Source of the DNA: Spirochaetaceae bacterium
GTDB taxonomy: Bacteria > Spirochaetota > Spirochaetia > B11-G9
Length of the DNA: 5,241 bases
NCBI GenBank assembly: GCA_030600745.1
Contig: JAUVLL010000247.1
Location: forward strand, 1-5,241
Reading direction: 5' to 3'
The position numbers and the translations under genes are program-made. Each line of letters begins with the position of its first letter. Position 1 is the first letter of the stretch. This document shows positions 1 to 5,241 of the stretch, piece by piece. The notes under the pieces were generated by a model. It did no database searches. It was not told the DNA's origin and saw nothing but the letters and a program-made list of their open reading frames with translations.

Positions 1-51
1 CTTCATAATTTAATGCAGATGTTATCACAGCAAAAGAGAGTGTTCAATTGA
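1..51 (+). CDS. Possible C-terminal tail of an upstream gene (partial)
   Basis: The frame beginning at base 1 stays open for 16 codons and stops at TGA 49-51. It reads LHNLMQMLSQQKRVFN. The other two plus-strand frames close within the first 13 bases, so this is the only plus frame that could carry a gene in from the left. Sixteen codons are too few to show that it is coding, and no family can be named. If real, the gene ends 34 bases before the TPR gene, and the promoter at 48-75 would overlap its stop codon. Confidence 0.25.
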   Translation, partial: LHNLMQMLSQQKRVFN

Positions 52-75
52 TCTTAATGCATTTTATGATATACT
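48..75 (+). promoter_or_regulatory. Candidate sigma-70 type promoter with extended -10
   Basis: A -35-like TTGATC (48-53, four of six consensus bases) is followed after 16 bp by TATACT (70-75, five of six). The -10 is preceded by TG plus one base (67-69), the extended -10 arrangement. The expected transcription start is about 81-84, only 2-5 bases before the TTG start codon at 86. The promoter would drive the TPR gene and the closely linked aroDE. In AT-rich DNA such matches can arise by chance; the extended -10 and the position just before a gene raise confidence. Confidence 0.5.
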
Positions 76-85
76 CCTCTGTATC

Positions 86-1750
86 TTGAATATTAAACTA
101 TTACTTATTGTTCCTGTAATAATGGGATTTACATATTGTTCTACTTCTCCTGCTGATATTGGTTCGACAGATACGGATATATCATATTCTGTTGATCATG
201 AAGCGTCTGTTCTTGAGACTGCCCGTGTTATGGTAGAAGACGGGTCTCTGTCTTCTCTTGGTCAGGTAATAGCTCTTTTAGAAGACGAAAGTGCAGGGAG
301 TACAGAGCAGGGGGAAGTTCTTAAATTTGTTGCTGCAAGCCTTCTCCAGATGGTCTACCCTTATTCAGAGGCTTCAAACATCCAGATTTCCGGTCCAAAA
401 TCAGGTGTGCTTACATCAATAGTAGAAAATGCGAAAAAAGGAATTATTATTGACATTCCTAATAAGGATGTCAGTTTTTTTACATTATTATTATCTTCAA
501 CAGCAGCTTTATTTACTGATTCAGATGCTGTTATTAATAGATCTCTGGAAATTCTGGATACTATATACACTTCTGAACCCGTATTTTTTTTACCAATTTA
601 TATTAGATCGTATTTATTTGAGAAGCAAAAATCATTTACTAAGGCGCTTGACGGGTATTATGAGGCAAGAAAACTGGACGGGAAAAGTTATCCTGCCGGG
701 ATGGGTATAGTCCGGATTCTTAACCGGAATGAGGAATACAGGGAGGCATTTTCTCTGATCGATAAAATTTACGAACTATACGGAGATCATGTAAAGGTTC
801 TTTATCTTTATATTGATACTCTTATTGGATACAACAAACTTGAAAAGGCCTTTCTCCTGGTTTCTGATTCTCTTGCTGTAAACCCGGATGATATGATCAT
901 GACCATTAAATATGCTGATATTCTTCAAAAGCGGGGGCAGAATACCCAGGCACTTCGTATGCTCAAAGTAATTGAGTCTGTTGCCGGCCAATCGAAAGAC
1001 AGTGTACGAATTCACAGTTCTGTTCTAATAAATGAAAAGAATTATAAACAGGCTGCAGCTCTGTTAGTGGATGTCCTGAAGGATTATCCTAATGATTCCG
1101 AACTGCGTGTCCTCTATGCCGGTCTTCTTCTTTTAACCGGTAAGGAAGGAGAAGGCCGTATTTATCTGGAGGGTAATCTTGAGGCAAACCCGGACAGCCT
1201 TGGCAGTCTTGTTTTGTTGACTAAAGAAGCTATGTCTGCAGAAGACTGGGTACGGGCAGCTGAATTTGTTGAAATGGTTCTGGAAAAAGAGAGTTCAGAT
1301 CAATATCTGCGTTATGCTATGGAAATATATCAAAATCTGGGTAACTATTCAAAAGTATTTAATTTCAGCACCAGAATTATTGAGGAAGGTCAGCCATCAT
1401 ATTCAGATTATACTGCATATATAAATCTACTTCTAAGAGAAGGTAAGGTGAAAGCTTCTCTGGAGATAATAAATAGATGGATTAGAGCAAGCAGCAACCC
1501 GGTAGACAAAAGCCATTTTTATTATTTAAAGAGTATTGCACAGACAGATATCACGGCAAAACTGGACAGTCTGCGCCAGTCTCTTTTTGAGAATTTGCAG
1601 AATCTGGATTCAATAGTAGCTATTGCAGATGCCTATTATAAACTGGGTGAAAAGCGTAAATCATATCGCTATCTTAAACAGGCTTTAATTATAGCCCCGG
1701 ATAATGATTATATAAGGGAGCGTCTTCGAAAACTGGAAAAGGAGCTTTAG
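86..1750 (+). CDS. TPR-repeat protein with probable lipoprotein signal
   Basis: This 554-residue protein is probably exported and built from helical TPR repeats, which usually act as protein-binding scaffolds; no enzymatic motif is visible. The N-terminus (MNIK, then a hydrophobic run at about 5-16) ends at Cys18 in GFTYC. This resembles a relaxed lipobox, but Tyr at -1 is atypical, so lipidation is likely rather than certain. A low-complexity Ser/Thr/Asp stretch follows (19-35), as after many lipidated cysteines. TPR-like helix pairs run from about residue 165 to the end. The clearest are about 236-268 (ending AVNPDD), 305-338 (ending DYPND), 339-371 (ending EANPD) and 507-540 (DAYYKLGEKRKSYRYLKQAL, then IAPDN). 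Residues 40-165 are helical without clear repeats. The start is TTG at 86: no in-frame ATG, GTG or TTG lies between it and the upstream stop at 11-13, and the next ATG (122) would remove most of the signal sequence. No Shine-Dalgarno precedes it. The stop lies one base before aroDE, indicating co-transcription. The specific partner is unknown. Confidence 0.85.
   Translation: MNIKLLLIVPVIMGFTYCSTSPADIGSTDTDISYSVDHEASVLETARVMVEDGSLSSLGQVIALLEDESAGSTEQGEVLKFVAASLLQMVYPYSEASNIQISGPKSGVLTSIVENAKKGIIIDIPNKDVSFFTLLLSSTAALFTDSDAVINRSLEILDTIYTSEPVFFLPIYIRSYLFEKQKSFTKALDGYYEARKLDGKSYPAGMGIVRILNRNEEYREAFSLIDKIYELYGDHVKVLYLYIDTLIGYNKLEKAFLLVSDSLAVNPDDMIMTIKYADILQKRGQNTQALRMLKVIESVAGQSKDSVRIHSSVLINEKNYKQAAALLVDVLKDYPNDSELRVLYAGLLLLTGKEGEGRIYLEGNLEANPDSLGSLVLLTKEAMSAEDWVRAAEFVEMVLEKESSDQYLRYAMEIYQNLGNYSKVFNFSTRIIEEGQPSYSDYTAYINLLLREGKVKASLEIINRWIRASSNPVDKSHFYYLKSIAQTDITAKLDSLRQSLFENLQNLDSIVAIADAYYKLGEKRKSYRYLKQALIIAPDNDYIRERLRKLEKEL
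1737..1744 (+). promoter_or_regulatory. Ribosome binding site of aroDE
   Basis: AAAAGGAG sits 7 bases before the ATG at 1752, inside the last codons of the TPR gene, whose stop is at 1748-1750. This spacing fixes the aroDE start. It also suggests that ribosomes finishing the TPR gene re-initiate on aroDE. Confidence 0.8.
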
Positions 1751-1751
1751 A

Positions 1752-3236
1752 ATGATCTGTCTTACACTTATGGAAAGTTCTATCGAATTAAACTTAATGG
1801 TAGTTGAGAGGAACAGACATCTTATTGATATGGCTGAATTAAGGCTCGATATGCTTATTGATCCGTTGGAGGCAGATCCCTGTATTGTTAAATCAGAATT
1901 TCAACTTCCCTTGATTATTACTTATCGAAAAAAGATTGACGGCGGCAAATATGAGGGAATCGAATCATATAGAGGTGATATTCTTTATTCCTATGCAAAG
2001 TGTGGTTTTGATTTTATTGACCTTGAGATGGGGAGTGTATTTCCTGAAGTTGAAGAGGCTGCCCTGAGAAAGGGAACAAGGATAATACGCTCCTATCATA
2101 ATTTTAAAGAAGTACCGGATAATCTTGATACTATTATAAGGGAAATCTCATCAAAATCCGGTGAAATACCAAAAGCAGCAGTCTATTGCGGCAGCAGTAA
2201 AGAAGTCTTTAAATTTTTTAAAGTTTTTGAAAAAACCAAAGATATCAAAGATAAGATTGTACTGGGTATGGGGGAGTTTGGATTACCTTCAAGAATACTG
2301 TATAAACAACTGGGTTCAATAATCTCATACTGTTCCAATTCCGGTAATTCAGGAGCACCGGGCCAGTTAACCCCCGGGGATATGAAGAATTTATATCGTG
2401 CAGATGAGATAAATAATTTAACATCTGTTTATGGAATTATTGGGAATCCCGTCATGCACTCCCATTCTCCGCAACTTCACAATAAAGCGTACAAAAGAGC
2501 TGCTATAAATGCAGTTTATCTTCCATTCCTGGTAGACGATTTAGGCAATTTTCTCAATCTTGCAGCTTTTCTTAATATAAAGGGTTTTTCGGTGACTGTA
2601 CCGTATAAGGTTGATATACTGAATTTCCTTGGTGAACAAAGTCCGGAGATTGAGAAAATAAAGTCCTGCAATACAGTTTCCAGAAAAGGCAGAGTATGGA
2701 AGGGGTATAATACCGATCTGGATGGATTCCTTATACCTCTGCTTTCAAAGATTAAAACTGCTGGTTTGAAGAATGGTGGTTTAAAGATCGGCAGTATAAA
2801 AAAGGGGGCTGTAATCGGTGCGGGCGGTGCGGCAAGAGCAGTTATAACTGCCTTACAGAGCCTGAATATTGAAATTACCATATTTAACCGTTCAGAAAGC
2901 AGAGGGGCAGAACTTGCCGCTGAAACAGGTGTTTCTTTTTTCCCTCTAACTCGAATAGATCTTCTCTCAGATTTTGATATTATAGTTCAGACAACAACTG
3001 TAGGTATGATCCCGGAGGTAGATAGTACTCCTTTGCCGGAATATAAATTTAGAAAAAATCAAATTGCATACGATATTATCTACACACCTCTGGAAACGAG
3101 GTTCCTGAAAAATGCAAAATCAGCTGGATCTGTTACTATCGGGGGGATGGCAATGCTGAAGACTCAGGGAATTCGGCAGTTTGAAATTTTTACAGATCGA
3201 CAGTTTCCTTCGGAGGAGCAAAAAGGGAGCTCTTAA
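1752..3236 (+). CDS. aroDE: Bifunctional 3-dehydroquinate dehydratase (type I) / shikimate dehydrogenase
   Basis: This 494-residue cytoplasmic fusion catalyses two consecutive shikimate-pathway steps: dehydration of 3-dehydroquinate, then NADPH-dependent reduction of 3-dehydroshikimate. Residues 1-211 are a compact type I dehydratase. Visible motifs are ELRLD (29-33), ITYR (56-59), IDLE with Glu92, SYHNF with catalytic His116, Schiff-base Lys141 in PKAAV, MGEFGLPSR (173-181) and APGQ (202-205). Residues from about 226 are shikimate dehydrogenase. Its motifs are GNPVMHSHSP (231-240), VTVPYK with catalytic Lys286, CNTV (306-309), GYNTD with catalytic Asp322, the Rossmann loop GAGGAAR (356-362), NRS (379-381) matching the NADP-preferring NR[TS] motif, TTTVGM (414-419) and GGMAMLKTQ (464-472). 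All expected catalytic residues are present, so both halves should be active. The junction is only about 15 residues. Equivalent dehydratase-dehydrogenase fusions are known in plants and Chlamydia. The ATG start matches the family's usual MIC-type N-terminus and has a good Shine-Dalgarno. A short repeat expands the loop before the Rossmann fold, and the last 15 codons overlap the opposing gene. Confidence 0.97.
   Translation: MICLTLMESSIELNLMVVERNRHLIDMAELRLDMLIDPLEADPCIVKSEFQLPLIITYRKKIDGGKYEGIESYRGDILYSYAKCGFDFIDLEMGSVFPEVEEAALRKGTRIIRSYHNFKEVPDNLDTIIREISSKSGEIPKAAVYCGSSKEVFKFFKVFEKTKDIKDKIVLGMGEFGLPSRILYKQLGSIISYCSNSGNSGAPGQLTPGDMKNLYRADEINNLTSVYGIIGNPVMHSHSPQLHNKAYKRAAINAVYLPFLVDDLGNFLNLAAFLNIKGFSVTVPYKVDILNFLGEQSPEIEKIKSCNTVSRKGRVWKGYNTDLDGFLIPLLSKIKTAGLKNGGLKIGSIKKGAVIGAGGAARAVITALQSLNIEITIFNRSESRGAELAAETGVSFFPLTRIDLLSDFDIIVQTTTVGMIPEVDSTPLPEYKFRKNQIAYDIIYTPLETRFLKNAKSAGSVTIGGMAMLKTQGIRQFEIFTDRQFPSEEQKGSS
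2763..2807 (+). repeat. Three degenerate 15-bp tandem units inside aroDE
   Basis: Three consecutive 15-bp in-frame units encode GLKNG, GLKIG and SIKKG (residues 338-352). The first two share GGTTTGAAGA / GGTTTAAAGA exactly 15 bases apart; the third is more diverged. They lie between the catalytic Asp322 helix and the first strand of the Rossmann fold, a surface linker in shikimate dehydrogenases. This suggests a small in-frame duplication that the enzyme tolerates. Confidence 0.55.
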
Positions 3237-5205
3237 GCCTTTTTACCTTACTCATTTTTCTAACAATAAGCTGAATATTTTTTTCCTCAGGTAAGGATAT
3301 TGCATTTAGTAAAAGATCTTCCTGTGATTTATCAAAATCTACCGGTTTTACCAGATAGGTAGTTAGTTTTTCAATAGGACTGCCGAGAGTAACTTCCAGA
3401 AGTTCATTTTTGCTCTCAAGAGTTCTTTCGATAAGTCGTACTTTTCCAATATAATCCATTCCGGAAGCTTCTGTTTTCTCATTGCGAATATTTCCTTTTT
3501 GTATTTGATCAGGGTATAGGATCAATTTTTTATCTATTCTTACTTTGAATCCATCCTGCTCATGAGGGCTTAGTTTTAGAGAGTACAGTTTTATGTTTAA
3601 TTCATTCCTGAAGTCAGAAGTTTCCACAAAAGATACTGAAGAAATTGTCGGTATACGAAGAATATCAGATTCTTTCAATATTTCCATTTTATGAAATATT
3701 GCTGTGCTTTCACTGACGGAAGTGTTTTTCTGTATACCCGGAACATTAATACCTGCATTTTCGATAATTATTCTCCATTCTTTAACATTTTCTGAATCCA
3801 TTAGATATATTCCATCAGCCAGTTCACGAAGAATATAAGGGTGCAGTTTCTGCAGATGTTCAATTATCATACGTTTATCGGAGTTTACAGTGAGAATAAT
3901 CCCTTCATACAGGTGAACCCTGTTGTAATCTTCTTCCCACGATTCTACAGATACAGAAATATTCTGGGGAACTGGTCTTTCGCTTAATTTTTTCAGGTTT
4001 TCGATTATATTGCCGGAATGTAATTTACAGTCATGTCCTCTTGTGTAGGAACTTCTGTTTAATTCAAAATCAGGATAAAGATCAAATTTTTTGATTTCTG
4101 TAACACCTGCGAATTTAACACCATCTTTTAAACTAATCCATGGCTTTACGGTAATATCAAAGCTTGGTTGGACTATCAAAGGAGGTTCTGCATTACCCTT
4201 TAAAGAAAGGTGACTTTTTAAATGGGGATTAACAACATATCTTTTACCCGAAAATACCAGAAATTTAAGGGAAATCAGCGAATCCAGAATTGAATCAGGA
4301 TTTAAATAGTCTACACTGGATTTTTTAATAATCAGTAACAGTAATTTTTTTATACTCTTCAATGTAAAGCTTTTATTCTCAGGTATGGTGTTAATGAGTC
4401 TATCGATCAATTCTGACAGTTTTATAGTTAGATTAATTGGATTACCATTTCCTGTGGAGGCAGCAGCATAGAGCATATATCGTTGTTTAATATTGAGCTC
4501 GCTGAATTCAAGCAGATTATCTTCCAATAGAACTATTTCATCCGGATTTTGATTGATAATTGATAAATCCTGCAGGGTCTGAAGCAGAATGTCAAGATGT
4601 GTCCCTGTTTTTTCAGTGGTTGAGAGGTCAGGGAAAATCCTTTTGATTTCATCTGAAGCTTTCTTTTTAATGGTCCCGTCAAGTTTAAGAATATCGGGGG
4701 TTTTATATAAAAAAGAGATAAATGCAATTACAAGTGCATCAGTAAACCATATATCCGGATATTTCCCATTAGGACAATCCATTGACGGAAATAGCAGATC
4801 TGTATCAAAAACTTTGCTTTTAAAAAGTTCTTCAAATATCGGACTGATTCTAATTCTTCCGCTTTCAGCATCTCTGTAAATAAGTAGTCGTTCCTCAAGA
4901 TTTAAAAGCAGATGATGAATTGACATAAACGATCTTTCATTACCGAGGAAATCATGAAGTTCGTGTAAATTAGTACCTGAGAGGAAATTAATAGAAGTAA
5001 GAAGCAGCGCATCTTCTTTGTCTATCATACTTAATACTCTCTCTTCTGTTCCCTCCCGGAGGAGAAAATTAGCGAGAGAATCGATTAGTGAATGTTTATT
5101 GAAAGGAGTCTGGAGCTTTCCCAGATAGTTTCGCATAATTGCAAAAAACTCATCATCCGGCAGGGCTACCATCATCATCTTCCATTGATTTGTTGTAATC
5201 AGCAT
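3190..5205 (-). CDS. Helicase-associated (XPB/Ssl2 N-terminal-like) domain protein
   Basis: This 671-residue protein resembles bacterial 'helicase-associated domain' proteins (the family Pfam calls Helicase_C_3), usually linked to XPB-type DNA helicases. The assignment rests on overall pattern and not on a catalytic motif. The N-terminus (W8, then LPDDEFFAIMRNYLGKLQTP, 15-34) and helical segments to about 330 look like winged-helix-type modules, with short strand-like ends such as LLIYRDAESGRIRISP (107-122). The best-matching block is about 341-470: PPLIVQPSFDITV, then SSYTRGHDCKL, PVPQNISVSVESWEEDYNRV and a strand-rich end. The C-terminal part (about 590-660) ends in LVKPVDF...IQLIVRKMSKVKRLK and resembles a WYL-like barrel. 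I see no Walker A, DEAD-type or nuclease motif, so it is probably an accessory or DNA-binding factor and not itself a helicase. ATG 5205 is chosen for the GAGGA just upstream; internal Met10-12 are alternatives. The 3' end overlaps aroDE by 47 bp. No signal peptide is seen, so it should be cytoplasmic. Confidence 0.75.
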   Translation of the reverse strand: MLITTNQWKMMMVALPDDEFFAIMRNYLGKLQTPFNKHSLIDSLANFLLREGTEERVLSMIDKEDALLLTSINFLSGTNLHELHDFLGNERSFMSIHHLLLNLEERLLIYRDAESGRIRISPIFEELFKSKVFDTDLLFPSMDCPNGKYPDIWFTDALVIAFISFLYKTPDILKLDGTIKKKASDEIKRIFPDLSTTEKTGTHLDILLQTLQDLSIINQNPDEIVLLEDNLLEFSELNIKQRYMLYAAASTGNGNPINLTIKLSELIDRLINTIPENKSFTLKSIKKLLLLIIKKSSVDYLNPDSILDSLISLKFLVFSGKRYVVNPHLKSHLSLKGNAEPPLIVQPSFDITVKPWISLKDGVKFAGVTEIKKFDLYPDFELNRSSYTRGHDCKLHSGNIIENLKKLSERPVPQNISVSVESWEEDYNRVHLYEGIILTVNSDKRMIIEHLQKLHPYILRELADGIYLMDSENVKEWRIIIENAGINVPGIQKNTSVSESTAIFHKMEILKESDILRIPTISSVSFVETSDFRNELNIKLYSLKLSPHEQDGFKVRIDKKLILYPDQIQKGNIRNEKTEASGMDYIGKVRLIERTLESKNELLEVTLGSPIEKLTTYLVKPVDFDKSQEDLLLNAISLPEEKNIQLIVRKMSKVKRLKSSLFAPPKETVDL
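3220..3244 (+). terminator. Weak hairpin with T-run at the convergent junction
   Basis: AAAAAGG (3220-3226) can pair with CCTTTTT (3238-3244) around an 11-base loop containing the aroDE stop codon. The stem is only 7 bp with two G-C pairs, and its T-run forms the arm itself, so it is a poor intrinsic terminator. It lies where the plus-strand operon should end and is the only candidate there. It falls inside the minus-strand coding region, so it is unlikely to terminate that gene. Confidence 0.25.
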
Positions 5206-5241
5206 AGTCCTCTATTATATCCTGATAACTGGTGCTCTGCA
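5153..5241 (-). CDS. Possible C-terminal end of an upstream minus-strand gene (partial)
   Basis: Read leftward from the right edge, one frame stays open for 28 codons and stops at 5155-5153. It starts QSTSYQDIIEDYADYNKS and continues into an acidic Gly-rich end. The hydrophilic composition looks like a real protein tail. If so, it overlaps the start of the helicase-associated gene by 53 bp. A second open frame ends at TGA 5201-5199 (AEHQLSGYNRGLC), giving a 7-bp overlap, and cannot be excluded. The third frame stops at 5217-5215. By analogy with family context, an XPB-type helicase is a natural guess, but nothing here proves it. Confidence 0.35.
   Translation of the reverse strand, partial: QSTSYQDIIEDYADYNKSMEDDDGSPAG
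5208..5213 (-). promoter_or_regulatory. Ribosome binding site of the helicase-associated gene
   Basis: On the minus strand AGAGGA lies two bases before the ATG at 5205-5203. The spacing is short but usable. It supports this start over the three internal ATG codons (residues 10-12), which have only a GGAAG directly abutting them. Confidence 0.5.

Noticed and set aside
10..61. Direct repeat TTAATGCA at 10-17 and 54-61
   Set aside because: Two 8-base AT-rich copies 44 bases apart are weak evidence for an operator; there is no symmetry or position that fits a regulator.
48..89. A 13-codon mini-ORF (TTG 48 to TGA 87-89) that overlaps the TPR start as TTGA and follows GAGAG at 36-40
   Set aside because: It could be a coupling leader peptide, but it would lie mostly upstream of the predicted transcription start, and it is too short to distinguish from chance.
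475..591. T homopolymers of 7 (475-481) and 8 (584-591) in the TPR gene, considered as phase-variation tracts
   Set aside because: Runs of this length are expected in AT-rich DNA; the frame is intact and similar runs occur elsewhere in the window.
361..1015. Three 69-93 codon open frames overlapping the TPR gene on both strands
   Set aside because: They are low-complexity, Leu/Tyr/Ile-rich shadow translations of the TPR coding frame with no independent signals.
2516..2881. A 121-codon open frame antisense to aroDE
   Set aside because: It lies wholly within the well-supported shikimate dehydrogenase domain, matches no family I recognise and is explained as a shadow of the real frame.
3211..3218. 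Strong Shine-Dalgarno-like GGAGGAG near the end of aroDE
   Set aside because: No start codon follows at a usable distance, and the plus strand beyond it has no open gene, so it is coincidental coding sequence.
3245..3297. Inverted repeat CCTTAC ... GTAAGG downstream of aroDE
   Set aside because: The arms are six bases and about 40 bases apart, with no T-run directly after, so it is not a credible terminator.
4589..4879. A 96-codon plus-strand open frame inside the helicase-associated gene
   Set aside because: It has no Shine-Dalgarno that I can see, no recognisable domain, and is fully embedded antisense in a long gene.

Overview
The window looks like a piece of a free-living bacterial chromosome, AT-rich by eye, and probably from a spirochaete. 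That placement is inference. It rests on a fused AroD-AroE shikimate enzyme, a TPR protein with a relaxed lipoprotein-type signal, and a large protein resembling the helicase-associated (XPB/Ssl2 N-terminal-like) family. None of these alone fixes the taxon. An intact shikimate step argues against a host-restricted pathogen such as Treponema pallidum, which lacks the pathway.

Layout: positions 1-85 are a short non-coding leader. It may hold the tail of an upstream gene and contains a good extended -10 promoter. Positions 86-1750 (+) encode a 554-residue TPR protein with an N-terminal export or lipoprotein signal and a TTG start. One base later, positions 1752-3236 (+) encode a 494-residue bifunctional 3-dehydroquinate dehydratase / shikimate dehydrogenase with every catalytic motif present. 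The two genes almost certainly share a transcript, and the aroDE Shine-Dalgarno lies inside the end of the TPR gene. On the opposite strand, positions 5205-3190 encode a 671-residue helicase-associated protein. It runs tail-to-tail into aroDE with a 47-bp coding overlap. Its start probably overlaps the end of another minus-strand gene that enters at the right edge.

Function: aroDE supplies two consecutive steps of aromatic amino-acid biosynthesis (3-dehydroquinate to 3-dehydroshikimate to shikimate). The TPR protein is probably an envelope or periplasmic scaffold with no evident metabolic link to aroDE. The minus-strand protein probably works with an XPB-type DNA helicase that may be encoded just outside the window.

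No RNA genes, mobile elements, CRISPR arrays or phage genes were seen, and coding density is nearly complete. I see no clear undescribed system. The points most worth following are the helicase-associated protein and its unseen neighbour, the nearly leaderless TTG start, and the overlaps at both ends of the minus-strand gene.
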